Shown: positions 19,000 to 29,559 of the stretch, piece by piece
Position numbering within the stretch: the stretch's first letter is position 1
Layout: every line of letters starts with the position of its first letter
DNA from: Symbiodinium natans
Taxonomy: Eukaryota > Sar > Dinophyceae > Suessiales > Symbiodiniaceae
Assembly (NCBI GenBank): GCA_905221605.1
Contig: CAJNDS010000835.1
Coordinates: forward strand, 434,001-498,000
Reading direction: 5' to 3'
DNA: 64,000 bases
Made by a program: the position numbers and the translations under genes
The notes under the pieces: generated by a model
Told to the model about the DNA's origin: nothing
Seen by the model: the letters and a program-made list of their open reading frames with translations, nothing else
Database searches by the model: none

Positions 19000-19545
19000 A
19001 TATTTGTTGTTTTGTTTTGTTTTGTTTGGTTTGGTTTTTCCTTGTGGTGTCTTGTTTTTGCTTGTTGCTTTTTGCTTTATGTTCCCGGTCTGCATTTTAT
19101 GTTTTTTGTTTCCGCTTTGCTTTTTGCCGTTGTTTTTTGTCTTTTGCTTTCTCTTTTGCTTTTCACTGTTGCTTTTCGCATTTGCTTCTCGCTTTCGCTT
19201 TTCACTTCTTTGCTTCTCGCTTCTGCTCTTTTTTGCTTTTTGCTGAGCTTTTGCTTTTCGTTGTTTTTTAACTTTTTGCTTTTTGCTTTTGTTACTTTGC
19301 CTTGGCTTTCCCTTTCTGATCTCTGCTCTCCGTTTTTTTGGTTCTTTGTACTTGTTTCTCGATGTGGTTCGTGGCTTTCTGCTTTTTGCTTCCGGTCTAT
19401 GTTTTTTATTTTGCTTTTCGCTGTTTCCTTTTGCCTTGCCTTCCTGCCCTCTGTCTCACCTTACTCCGCTTCTCTGCTTTTCCGCTTTTCCGCTTGCTTT
19501 TCTGATCTTCCGCTTCTTGGATTTCCAAACCCGCGCCCCTGCTTA
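19000..19545. repeat. T-rich low-complexity region (TTGCTTTTTGC)n
   Basis: Degenerate TTTTGCTTTTTGCTT units on the plus strand give a long spurious Phe/Leu/Cys-rich frame. Polypyrimidine, non-coding. Confidence 0.85.
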
Positions 19546-20400
19546 GCCACCCACTGCTTGTCCGCTCCTTGCGTGGTTTTTAATTTCCCCCCCCTCTTTT
19601 TTAAGCCGTGCAAGCTTGCTTCAAAACGATATGAATCCCTTCCGGCTGCGCCCCTCCCAACCCCCTGCTGTTTTAAGCCGTGCAAACTTGCGTCAAGACC
19701 ATATGAGTCCCTTCCAAACCCATCATGCGGGCATTGTGTTTGGAAATGGCCAAACCCATCATGCGAGCATCGTGTTTGCAAATGGGGGGGGGGGGCTGCC
19801 CCCCCCCCCCAACCCCCGAACCCAAGAAAAAGTACTTACATTGACTCCCGCCTTGTGGCCTTTGTCAAGTCCCTGCTAGGCTCTGCGGGTCCGCCCGGAA
19901 GGCGGGCAGCCGCAATGCCCTTGCTGCCGGGCGCGCGTGGCTGCCCTACCAGGCCGCCGCCGGCAGCGCGCCCTCCTCCGTCTGCCCCTGGAAGTTCAAC
20001 GCCAGGCGTGGGACCAGCAAAGCCTGCTGGACAACATCTGGCGCGTCTTGGACATTCAGGATCACCTTACGTTTTGCCATGTTTTGCCATAATCAAAGTA
20101 GCTAATGTGGTGCCCGCTTTTATGTTGTACCCCCCCCCCCCCCTCAACAATCGTGCTGTAGTAGGTTCGCCCGCGGACCCCCCCCCCCGGACCCCCCCCC
20201 CCCCGGAAGCCAAGAGGCCCCACCTATTCGCCAAGAGGCCGGGGCTTTGAAATCCAAGCCCCGAGCCCCGAGAGTTGGTCATTAAAGCGGACCCCCGCAC
20301 AATCCCTTCTAAAACGGGCCTGGCTGGCTCGTGGACTCCCCCTTGCCGAGCTGTTTGGGACCGATTTCTTTAATGGGATTTGTCCCCGATTTCGGGCTCT
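19546..20400. other. C/G homopolymers and a possible exon
   Basis: A 19620-19770 stretch has paired imperfect repeats (CAAACCCATCATGCG.GCAT at 19717 and 19752). G/C runs lie at 19785-19815 and C runs at 20130-20205. The island at about 19955-20085 is open in a frame reading L-P-L-E-V-Q-R-Q-A-W-D-Q-Q-S-L-L-D-N-I-W, a plausible orphan exon of unknown family. Confidence 0.4.
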
Positions 20401-20407
20401 TGGGAAG

Positions 20408-20500
20408 GACAAAGAGGAAACGAAAAGGAGCGAGGAACGAAGAGGAAACGAAGAGGAAGGAAGAGGAAACGAAGAGGAACGAAGAGGAAAGGAAAATCGG
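20408..20500. repeat. Purine-rich minisatellite (GAGGAAACGAA)n
   Basis: AGAGGAAACGAA/GGAAGA units. Just downstream, ACTTGTCTTTA.(A/T)GCGCACTGC occurs twice (about 20517 and 20584). Confidence 0.8.
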
Positions 20501-20918
20501 GAACTCGGGCCGAAAAACTTGTCTTTAATGCGCACTGCCCCCGACCCCCCCAAACTATCCCAAAATCCTGGATAAGCCCCGAAACTTGTCTTTATAGCGC
20601 ACTGCTCAGCATTACGAGGATTCAGAGGATAGGATGGTGCGTGCACGAGTGTGCTAGTGCGGCTGTTGTTTCTGCTTGGCAGTATAATCATATCACTACT
20701 CCCAGATAGTGCCTTGCACCCCCCCCACCCAGAGGGGCTGTGCAAGTCATTTTTTTGTCTTGCCACCCCCCCAAAATGACTAAATGACTTGCAGGACCCC
20801 CCTCAAAAAACGCAAAACAACCGTGAAGCTCGATGATCTTGAGGGGGAAGTCCCCCAAAAATCCGGGGTCGGAAAAGAAACCTTACAACTTATCAAAAAA
20901 TGCTTCCGTTCTCGAGGT

Positions 20919-21900
20919 GAGATGGTGTCTTGGCTGCAGGCTGCAGGTGGTTGTTGCGCTGCCACTGTGTTGAGTTTCCCAGTTACGAAAACCTTAAGGC
21001 TCCCACCCAGCTGGAGATCGATTCTGTTTGCGACGCTTGGCTTTGAGGGAAACGCTGGCTTAGGTTTTGGCGGTTGGTGCAGTCCGGCCTATGTTCTTTG
21101 CAGATGAGGGCACCACAAACAATCACAAACACATGAAGTGCAGTCCGGCCTGTGTTCTTTGCAGATGGGCACCACAAACTCATGAACGACACCATGTCAT
21201 GTCATCACTCATTCAGTCGCTCAGGTTTCAGATGCATTGCCGGAAAGCGCACGGGGTGAGATGGTGTCTTGGCTGCAGGCTGCAGGTGGTTGTTGCGCTG
21301 CCACTGTGTTGAGTTTCCCAGTTACGAAAACCTTACAAACAATCACAAACACATGAAGTGCAGTCCGGCCTGTGTTCTTTGCAGATGGGCACCACAAACT
21401 CATGAACGACACCATGTCATGTCATCACTCATTCAGTCGCTCAGGTTTCAGATGCATTGCCGGAAAGCGCACGGGGTGAGATGGTGTCTTGGCTGCAGGC
21501 TGCAGGTGGTTGTTGCGCTGCCACTGTGTTGAGTTTCCCAGTTACGAAAACCTCAAGGCTCCCACCCAGCTGGAGATCGATTCTGTTTGCGACGCTTGGC
21601 TTTGAGGGACACGCTGGCTTAGGTTTTGGCTGTTGGTGCAGTCCGGCCTATGTTCTTTGCAGATGAGGGCACCACAAACAATCACAAACACATGAAGTGC
21701 AGTCCGGCCTGTGTTCTTTGCAGATGGGCACCACAAACTCATGAACAGAATCCGGGTTCGAGGCATTGATTCCTCGAGAGATTGTGCTATTGCAGACACC
21801 ATGTCATGTCATCACTCATTCAGTCGCTCAGGTTTCAGATGCATTGCCGGAAAGCGCGCGGGGTGAGATGGTGTCTTGGCTGCAGGCTGCAGGTAGGTGG
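20919..21900. repeat. Segmental tandem repeat, four starts
   Basis: A block starting GAGATGGTGTCTTGGCTGC begins at about 20919, 21258, 21478 and 21865 (spacings 339, 220 and 387 bp). Full blocks contain two sub-repeats with CAGTCCGGCCT.TGTTCTTTGCAG. The 220-bp copy lacks one sub-block, and the 387-bp copy has a ~45-bp insert starting AGAATCCGGGTTCGAGG. Recent unequal exchange is likely. Each sub-repeat ends in an acceptor-like TTCTTTGCAG. Confidence 0.9.
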
Positions 21901-21938
21901 TTGTTGCGCTTTGGGGTAGGGGTGGGAGGGGGCACTGC

Positions 21939-23400
21939 AGCCCTTTAAAGTCAGTCATCTGATCGAGGGGGGGGCAGGGGAAGGGGTAGGGGAGGAGGAT
22001 GGAGTGGAATGGTTGGAAGGGGAAGGGGGCGGAAGGGGTGGTGGTGGGTGGAGGTGGTTCATGAGCCAGTAAACAGAGGGAAGGGGGGGGTGGGGGGGGG
22101 GTGGGGGGGGGGGGGTGGGGTGGAGGGGGTTGGGGGGGGGGGGGGTGCGGGGGGGGGGTGGGGGGGGTGGGGGGGGGTGGGGGGGGGGTGGGGGTGGGGG
22201 GGGGGTGGGGGGGTGGGGGGGTGGGGGGGTGGGGGGGGTGGGGGGGGGGGGGTGGGGGGGGTGGGGGGGTGTGGGTTGGGGTGGGGGGGGGTGGGTTGGG
22301 TTGGGGGGGGTTGGGTTGGGGTGGGGGGTGGTTGGGTGGGGGGGGTGGGTTGGGTTGGGGGGGGGTGGGTTTGGGGTTGTTGGGTTGGGGGGGGGGGGGT
22401 TGGGGGGGGGTGGGTTGGGTTGGGGGGGCGTGGGTGGTTGGGGGGGGTGGGTGGTTGGGGGGGTTGGGCTGGGGGGGGGTGGGTGGGGTTGGGGGGGGGT
22501 GGGTTGGGGGGGGGGGTTGGGTTGGGTTGGTTGGGGGGGGGTCCAGGAGGTCCAAGCAGGCTCCCGTCAGGTTCCGTTTCAGGCGGGTGGGGTGGGTGGG
22601 GGGGGGGGTGGTTGTTTGGGGGGGGTGGATCGGGGGGCGGGGGGGGTTGGGGGGGGGGGGTTGGGGGGGGGGGGGGGGGGGGGGGGGGGCGGGGGGGGGG
22701 GGGGGGGGGTTGGTGGGAGGGAAGGGCGGAGGCAGGGAAGGGGTTGGTGGTGGGAGTGGGGTAGGTGGAGAAGATGAGGTCAGTGGATTGAAGAAGGGTG
22801 GTTGGGGGTGGGGAAGGGGTAGGGGAGGAGGATGGAGGGTTGGTGGAATGGTGGTGTCAAGTCAAAAGGTGGAGTGGGGGGGGGTGGGGGGGGGTGGGGG
22901 GGAGGGAAGGGCGGAGCAAGCGGAGGAGTCCTTTAAAGTCAGTCATCTGATCAAGTCTGGAGAGGGGAGGAGGATGGAGTGGTGGTTGGGAAGGGGAAGG
23001 GTAGTGGGAGGGGCAGGGAAGGGGTTGGTGGTGGGAGTGGGGGGGAGGAGATCAGTGGCTGGAGAAGGGTGGCTTGGGGGTGGGGAAGGGGTAGGGGAGG
23101 AGGATGGAGGGTTGGTGGTGGGAGGGTTAGGGGCGGGGAAGGGGTTGGTGGTGGGTGGAGTGGGCGTACGGTGAGAGGGGGGGGGCAGGGATGGGGAAGG
23201 GGTGGGGGAGGGGGATGGAGTGGAATTGTTGGGAAGGGGGGGCAGGGCAAGGGGTTGGTGGTGGGAGGTTAGGGGCAGAAGGCAAGGCCAAGTGGAGAGG
23301 TGGAGTGGAATGGTGGGGGCCAAGTGGAGAGGTGGAGTGGAATGGTTGGGAAGGGGAAGGGGGAAGAGGTTGCGGTGAGGGCAGGGAGGGAGGGTTTTCA
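21939..23400. repeat. Second G-rich complex with shared junction units
   Basis: G-rich tracts at about 22085-22555 and 22575-22720 alternate with GGGGAAGGGG/TTGGTGGTGGG repeats. Junction units with TTTAAAGTCAGTCATCTG lie at about 21943 and 22931. It is probably the same family as 18130-18790. Homopolymer lengths should be treated with caution. No gene. Confidence 0.9.
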
Positions 23401-23459
23401 CTGACGCCGCCCCGCTGTTGCTGGGGTCGGCGGATATACACATATGTTTGCACTATACA

Positions 23460-23480
23460 TAGATATGCATACATAGACGT

Positions 23481-23512
<32 letters not shown>

Positions 23513-23565
23513 GTATAATATGTGTATATATATATATATATGTACATGTATATATAGATAGGCAG
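23460..23565. repeat. (TA/TG)n microsatellite
   Basis: Alternating TATATG/TATGTG units; non-coding. Confidence 0.9.
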
Positions 23566-23705
23566 ACCGGCTTTGCAGATGTTCGGCGTTGGTCCAGTTT
23601 AGCCGCGCCTTTGTTGGAGGTAGCCTTGCTTCTACCTCTGTATGGATTTCCGAAGCCTCAAGGAAGATCAACAAAGCTCCAGGCGCTCGGTTTAGGGTTT
23701 AGGGT

Positions 23706-24227
23706 TTAGGGTTTCAGAAGCCTGCAGAGTCCAGATGCAAGAAAGGTTTCATGTGCCTTCCTTGAAGCAACAACCTCCCAGCGGTCCGCGCGTGCGTGAG
23801 CCATCCAAAAACCCTTAATGACGAGTATTACATCAAGGTTCCAGTCGTGATTTAGGGAATCCTGAAATAAGGGGGTTTGGCTGTTCTGGAAACTTGCTTG
23901 CTGCTTCGGCCAAGCAGTTTTGGGCTCAGAGACAAGGAAGAGGGCACCGGCTGTCATTTCGAAGAGGCTGCAGGGCTTCGAAACGGCTTCAAGCATGTGA
24001 GCCAACGATCTCATTGGGGAAGCGCTCGACACTGCCGCTTCCTCTATCTCCAGTATTTCTGAGCACTCCACTTCAATGTTGGGGTGCTTGTTGATGAAAA
24101 GGGACAGCAGTGCATGCTGGCCAGGCAGACGCCATGGAGCAGTCCGAGGCGGGGTGCCAGTTGAGTTTTGGAGCTTAGACCTACCTTTCCCGGCACACTC
24201 ACCCAAGCCTGGATGCAAAAAAGACAT
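23706..24227 (-). CDS. Hypothetical open frame, 173 codons
   Basis: A minus-strand frame without low complexity, including I-E-V-E-C-S-E-I-L-E-I-E-E and V-I-L-V-I-K-G-F-W. It stops beside a short TTTAGGG tract (23690-23715). No family recognised. Its length and composition make it one of the better unspliced candidates here, but splice sites cannot be excluded. Confidence 0.35.
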   Translation of the reverse strand: MSFLHPGLGECAGKGRSKLQNSTGTPPRTAPWRLPGQHALLSLFINKHPNIEVECSEILEIEEAAVSSASPMRSLAHMLEAVSKPCSLFEMTAGALFLVSEPKTAWPKQQASFQNSQTPLFQDSLNHDWNLDVILVIKGFWMAHARADRWEVVASRKAHETFLASGLCRLLKP

Positions 24228-24382
24228 ATAGGTCTCAGAGAGCTTGATATCCCTTAAGTGAGTGTTTTGGTTGAAGTGGACAAGCCTGATTCTGTGTCTG
24301 GGGGTTAGGTGTGAGAGGCCGTAGGGAGAAGGCCATGGTCTGGAAAGTTCCCCGCCTGAAGCCGAAATTCGACGTCCTGCGG

Positions 24383-24500
24383 AACTGGGTCAGTTTTGAG
24401 GGCCTTCCACCTCGCCCCCCGGGGCTCACGCGGGCCTTGGTGGCCCCAGTGGTGCCCTTTTCCCTCTTTTGTTTCAAGTCGCCAACCCCAACAAAGGGTG
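24383..24500. repeat. Dispersed repeat, copy 1 (second at 31985-32110)
   Basis: Shares CTTGGTGGCCCC.GTGGTGCCCTTT, a following TTTTG...CTTCAAG and an AAAGG(G/C)(T/A)CCCT-type core with 31985-32110. The wider family may include 60385-60490. Non-coding. Confidence 0.5.
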
Positions 24501-24582
24501 CCCTGATATCCTTCCACCGGTTGCTCTCTTTTAGAACCCTAAACCTAAACCCTAAACGCTAAACCCTAAACCTTAAACCCAG

Positions 24583-24651
24583 GCCGTTATGGCGGCGCGC
24601 GCCAAGTTGGCACAGCGCAGCTGGGCGATGTTGGCCAGTTGTGCCAAGCAT
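24583..24651 (+). CDS. Orphan exon candidate after a CCCTAAA tract
   Basis: Degenerate CCCTAAA units (24535-24578) end in an ACCCAG acceptor. 23 open codons follow (A-V-M-A-A-R-A-K-L-A-Q-R-S-W-A-M-L) and end at a GTTTAG donor. Phase 0 at both ends. Unknown family. Confidence 0.45.
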
Positions 24652-25091
24652 GTTTAGACGCATGCAAGAGTCCTTCAGGTACGCTCCTGGGAGTCAGACT
24701 CTAAACGCCTTCTGAACGCTAAGGATTTCGGGGGTGAGACTCCATCCGAAAGATGCGTGCACCTGCTAAGCAACCTACACATGAAGCTGCGCGACATGAG
24801 GGCCCTCAGCTGCGAGCATCAGGTGCAGGCAGGCTCCAACACCCTATTCAATGTTTTTTCCCTTGCGAAAGGAGGATCAACATGTACTACACGTACATAG
24901 TCTGTCTACACATGTGTGCAAGCGTCCGCAGAACACATATCAGGTGTGGGCATGGGAGCTTCCAAAGAAGAGGGTCCCCCTGACCCCCAAAACATACTAG
25001 TAGAATACCCGTTGCGACAGGAACATCACTTCCCCCTCCTCCACCCCCCGCAAAGAATCTCCATTGCCTTGACACCGAGACTGTCCCTGAG

Positions 25092-27803
25092 GCTTCGACG
25101 CTGTGCGCACGGGCGGCAAGGGCACTGCGCGGCGTGGCCGGTCAGCAGTTGGTTTAAGCCCAGTCCGAGTATAGAAAAAGGTGCCGACATAAAGGTCCAA
25201 GAAGAACTCCAATGCCTTAACAGTTGCGCCCATTGTAGACTTCACCCCAAACTTGCAGCCCTGGACCAACACGTGGAGAAAGCCCAGTCATAGTCAACGC
25301 CCGATTTCTGAACCGCGCAAGCGACCTATGGGATATGGGTGGCAGTGCGAGTGTGATCACATCTGTACCCCAGGTCGAAAGCTGGCCAAACATCAGACGA
25401 ACACCGCAGATGAGAAGCAGCTTCAGGCATAATTTGAGTGAGGCAAACCTTGAACCCGAAGCCGTGAGCTCTTCGTCGAGGGTTTAACTTTTTCCCCAAA
25501 CCCCGAGAGGGCCGGTGGAGTGCAGAGAACCGTGGGCCAAAAATCCCGAAGGTGCGGGAAGGTACTCCTGAGGCCCTGATAGACTTGTGGATTCTCCTGT
25601 CACGTGGTGACTCCTTTCAAGAGGTAGACGGTAGTTTGGACCGGGGGGGCCTCAAAAACCCTTCTTTTCAGGAACCTGAAAATTGATGGCCCTCAATGCA
25701 TCTTAGGGTTTGGGGGATGTATTGCCCCGAGTAGAACGCTACGGCCCCCAAGCATTTACATCGGGCTCTCTGAAGCCTTCCTGGGGGCCAAATGAACCCT
25801 AAGATTGGGGTCATACACTTGATACTACTATACTTCCTGTGAAGGTATATGAAGCAGTGGCGTAGGCCCTTTTCGGGGTCATCTGGCCCCGGGGTTCAGG
25901 GTTTAGGGTTTAATTAGGGTTTTGGGGGTTTGGTAGTCGCGCTCCACCAGAGTCGAACGCCGAGCCTTGCGCGAAAAGGCGCACCTCAAGCGACTGGGAC
26001 TGAACAGCATCCCAGGACCGGCTTTGGGGAGGGCCGTTTGTTTAAGGCCTTGGGGGATCTGGCGCTGGGTTTAGGGTTTGGGGTTCCGGGTTCTGTCGAA
26101 GGCAGTTGAGGTCTTGATCGCATGAGCAGGTGATCTGGTTGTCAGCGGCTGCAGAACTTGTTTCGGGTTGGGTTGTCCTCTTGCCCCTGGTGTAGTCTCA
26201 CAACCCCCAACACATGTCGGCACTGACCCCAAGGTCTTGACGAACCCTCAACAGCCAACCGCCACCGCCACCCCGTAACGAGAGTCGAAGCCCTCAACCT
26301 CAACTCGTGCGAAGCATGGTTCTTGCTCAGATGCGACTCTTTCTTCGGTCGTTGACCCATTGCCTTCCATGTCATCCTACGCGCACAAACATCAAAACCC
26401 TCAAACCCCCCAAAACCGCCACGAGAAGCCTGCAGACCCTCCAGGTTTAGGGTTTAGGGTTTAGGGTTTAGGGTTTAGGGTTTAGGGTTTAGGGTTTAGG
26501 GTTTAGGGTTTAGGGTTTAGGGATCCAAGCAGGAATCGAGGAGGTGAACATGTTTACGGAAGACGGCAGCGTTCTCCACTTCAACGCCCCCAAGGTGCAA
26601 GCTGCGGTCGGCGCCAACACCTATGCCCGCGGCCTCAGCCGGGGACTTTTTGGGGCTTCTGGGCTGGTTTAGGGTTTAGGGTTTAGGGTTTAGGGTTTCG
26701 GGTTTAGGGTTTAGGGTTTAGGGTTTAGGGTTTAGGGTTTGGGGTTTTGGGTTTGGGGTTTGGGGTTTGGGGTGTAGCGGTTCCAGCTGATGCTCCGAGT
26801 CCTGGTTCTAAAGGGTGTAGGGTGTAATGAGGGTGTAGCGTGCTTGGGTATCATTGAGGGCGTTAGCACTTCAAGGCCTTGGGGTTATGGGGATTTCGAG
26901 GTGTGGAATGGAGTGGGGCTTGAACCCCCAAACCCTAAACCCTAAACCCTAAACCCTAAACCCTAAACCCTAAACCCTAAACTCGTCCCAGAGGAGCTCC
27001 GCTAGGCAGGTGGAAAAAAGGAGCCCTAAACCCTCAACTCCCTGAAGCCTGCACCCGAAACCCCTTGGGGCCAGGTCATCACCGGCCAGCCGGAGAGCAA
27101 GCGCCTCGAGGAGCTCCTGCCGGGCATCATCCACCAGCCCCTGGGGTTAATGGGGTTCAGAGGGTTTTTTAGGGGTTTTTAGGGTTGTTTATAGGGTTTT
27201 TCTTTGTTTTTTTTTAGGGTTTTTAGGGTTGTTTATAGGGTTTTTAGGGTTTTTAGGGTTGTTTATAGGGTTTATAGGGTTTATAGGGTTTATAGGGTTT
27301 ATAGGGTTGAAAGGACTCATAGGGTTTATAGGGTTTATAGGGTTTGAAAGGACTTATAGGGTTTACAGGGTTTATGGCTAGGGTCCCAGCTGATGCTCAT
27401 CGCCTGGGTTCGAAAAGGGGCTTGCATGGTTTGGGAAGGGGGAGCTTTTCGTTGGTTCTTCCATCGGTGTCGAGGCCATGGCGCGCAGGGAGGCCTTGAA
27501 CTTAGGGCGCCTGCGCTTCATAGGACTTTAAAAGGGCTGATTTCGGCGGCTGCGTGGGGTGGAGTGGGGCTTGAAGGTTTGCAGCGTTTGTGTGGGGTTT
27601 CGGGCGTGCAAGGGCTTATGGGCTTCATGGTTTCGTACGTTCCTTGGGCTGCACTAAGGCTCGGCGCAGACAACTTGACCAACCTGCGGCGAATTGCCGA
27701 AGGCTTTCGGGAGGGGACTGAACAGTTGATGTCAGGGTTAGCACCGAAGCCAGCACCCTACCAGAACCAATGTCGCGTTCTTTTTTTGGTGTGTGTGTCG
27801 TAG
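25092..27803 (+). CDS. BTF3: Nascent polypeptide-associated complex subunit beta (NAC-beta/BTF3)
   Basis: A ribosome-associated chaperone subunit that pairs with NAC-alpha at the nascent-chain exit. Five phase-compatible exons: 25092-25140 ([12 protein letters not shown], the ribosome-binding motif), 25951-26015 ([10 protein letters not shown]), 26533-26624 ([14 protein letters not shown], then H-F-N-A-P-K-V-Q-A), 27075-27136 (V-I-T-G-Q, then L-E-E-L-L-P-G-I) and 27659 onward ([14 protein letters not shown]). Donors are GT, GA, GC and GC; all acceptors are AG. Introns hold telomere-like tracts. The first coding exon is not certain (M-K-L at 24781 with a GC donor would fit in phase). The acidic C-terminus usual in this family is not found; the last frame stays open to the stop at 27803. 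The segment between exons 1 and 2 is shorter than usual, so a small exon may be missing. Confidence 0.9.
26443..26522 (+). repeat. (TTTAGGG)n in a NAC-beta intron
   Basis: About eleven perfect units ending ten bases before the AG acceptor of the 26533 exon. Confidence 0.95.
26668..26984. repeat. Convergent TTTAGGG / CCCTAAA pair in a NAC-beta intron
   Basis: (TTTAGGG)n at 26668-26772 and (CCCTAAA)n at about 26930-26983 lie in the 5' and 3' halves of intron 26625-27074, so its ends can base-pair. Just after them comes CTAGGCAGGTGGAAAAAAGG, a recurring companion motif. Confidence 0.9.
27145..27375 (+). repeat. Variant (TTTATAGGG)n / (TTTTTAGGG)n tract
   Basis: Nine-base variants of the telomere-like unit fill the 5' half of intron 27137-27658 of the NAC-beta gene. 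The same variant occurs at 41500-41650. Confidence 0.9.
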
Positions 27804-27903
27804 ATATGCGAATAGGTTCTTTGCAAATCCTCAGATCAAAGGCTTTCAAATGCACGAGCCTTTGTCAGAGAGAGTCGGCTGGTCGAGGGGCTCCTGTCTT
27901 CAG

Positions 27904-28033
27904 TGTACGAACTCAACCCGGCAGAGGTTTCCGATCGGCTCCTGCTGCGGAGACAGGAGGCGCTCAGTGTCTGACGAGCACTTTTCTTGCTGCAGAATCC
28001 TCACACGGATACTTGCAAGAGCTGCTTGAGCAG
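27904..28033 (+). CDS. Two orphan exon candidates
   Basis: 27904-27956 reads Y-E-L-N-P-A-E-V-S-D-R-L-L-L-R-R-Q between a CTTCAG acceptor and a GA donor. 27996-28033 follows CTTGCTGCAG and ends at a GT donor. They could be distal exons of the NAC-beta locus or of another gene; neither matches the usual NAC-beta C-terminus. Confidence 0.4.
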
Positions 28034-28177
28034 GTGACGACATCCCTGACATCGGCAGCCTGTCTCAACGGTCACGCCATTCTACATGGTGTTTTTGTTA
28101 AGGCTTAGGCTCCTGTTAGGCTTTCTTCTACAAGCAAATGGAACACAATGAAAGGGGTTTTCTTTCTCTTTGTAAAA

Positions 28178-28308
28178 TTGACAATCTGCACCTGTAATCT
28201 GCACACACAAACTCACAATCTGCACCTAGCATTTACACACAGGTTGACAATCTGCACCTTGCATCTACACACAAATTGACAATCTGCACCCATCATTGGC
28301 GCACACAA
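28178..28308. repeat. Short tandem repeat with AATCTGCACC core
   Basis: Four spaced copies of (T/C)ACAATCTGCACC, 38-45 bp apart, separated by CACACA-type sequence. Confidence 0.85.
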
Positions 28309-28414
28309 CTTTGGGCTGAGTTAGCGGCTTCGACGACTTCAGAACATGGCTCGGCCGAGCACTGCTGTCTCTAACACTCGAAAGGTTGTGGCCAGTCGTG
28401 CCGGTAATGATGAT

Positions 28415-28561
28415 GGTTCAGCTTTGGGTGATATTGGCTATATCTCTCCGAGAGTGGCCAGAACAGCCCACATAACTTCGAGCCCAAGCCCGAAGACCTC
28501 ATGCAGCACGGTCCTCGCCACCAAGTATCCGAAGAATGCCAATATCACCCAAAGCTGAACC
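28415..28561. repeat. 24-bp perfect inverted repeat around a 99-bp insert
   Basis: 28415-28438 (GGTTCAGCTTTGGGTG...) is exactly inverted at 28538-28561. Inner parts also pair weakly. On the minus strand the insert is open and encodes a hydrophobic segment. Confidence 0.9.
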
Positions 28562-29480
28562 GAGACTGTTTTTGCCTTTGTCCGCATGATTGACACACAT
28601 CTGCCGAGGAGAGAATTTTGAAGAGGTCAGCAAGCAGTGACAGCCAGACGATCGCCAGAACGCGGCCGAGAATCTTGCCGCACGTCGCCCGCCCGTTGTA
28701 CAGCTGCGCTGATAAAGACAAGGTCAGCTGCGGCAAAAAAAGACAGTGGTTGGGCCTCTCTTCTCCACAATCTTCAGTTTAGATTCTGACGAACCAGATC
28801 CTACAATCATGTCGAACAACTCATAATATAGGGGTCGGAAGAATTGCTAGTAGTAGGTATTCCCTTATGGTCCCGTTATGATTATACTAGAGTAGCCCCC
28901 CAAACCCTATTCTCCGTTATTCAGACCCCCTATACTACACAACAGCTCCCCTTGTTTGCGGGACTTCTGGGGCTCTTAGCCTTTGCAGCTTGCGGGCTCA
29001 CAGGGCTTGCACAGCGTGGTAGTGGTAGGCATGAAGGCAAAATGTCCCCGATTCTTCCACCACTCGATGTCTGCAAACTCCGCTGTTTGGCAACTGTTCC
29101 CCCCCCCCCTTCCCCTTCCGACTGCAACTGAGCATCTCATGCCTGATCTTTCCATAGTCCAGCCTATGAGATGCTTGGAGAGTGCCATCACAAGTCAGTA
29201 GTCAATATCCCTCCCATGCAAGGGCCCCACTTAGTTCCCTTAGCTCCCAGGGTTAGACTCATACTCAGGGTGTCCTGGTGTGTTTGATCATGGGAGTTGT
29301 GTTCTGACCTCAGCTTTGCGCAGATGCCAGCCCCCATGTTGACATTCTTCACCGTCCAGTCTGCGAGAGATCTGTCGTTGGTGTCCAGGTTGTCCTTGGT
29401 GCAGGGCATCACCAGTCTGGCAGGCGCATGGGTCCTGTGCAGCGATGTTCGGCTTGTGGCGTGCCTTCTTCGTGCCACAC
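28430..29480 (-). CDS. Unidentified minus-strand multi-exon gene
   Basis: Islands open on the minus strand: 29394-29315 (D-N-L-D-T-N-D-R-S-L-A-D-W-T-V-K after an AAG acceptor, GC donor), about 29200-29130 (M-A-L-S-K-H-L-I-G-W-T-M), 29077-28994 (F-A-D-I-E-W-W-K-N-R-G-H-F, 28 codons, acceptor AG, GC donor) and about 28590-28440 (hydrophobic: V-I-L-A-F-F-G-Y-L-V-A-R, then V-M-W-A-V-L-A-T-L). The last suggests a membrane segment. Exon phases do not all join, so exons are missing. It lies opposite in orientation to NAC-beta. Family not recognised. Confidence 0.4.
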
Positions 29481-29559
29481 TCCACCCCTAAAGGCCCTAA
29501 ACCCTAAAATCTACCGAGGATCTTCAAAGCCTATCCTGCCAAACGCGAGTGGGAGAGTC

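Noticed and set aside
18904-20250. 448-codon plus-strand frame
   Set aside because: Most of it is Phe/Leu/Cys from T-rich low-complexity DNA; it then runs into G/C homopolymers.
21745-21770. GGGTTCGAGGC resembling a tRNA T-arm
   Set aside because: No acceptor stem, D-arm or anticodon arm around it; it is an insert within a tandem copy.
21812-23443. Gly-rich and Pro-rich frames of up to 357 codons
   Set aside because: Same cause: near-pure G on one strand gives no stops in several frames.
28178-28308. CRISPR-like array
   Set aside because: Only four imperfect short repeats with variable low-complexity spacers in a eukaryotic intron-rich context.
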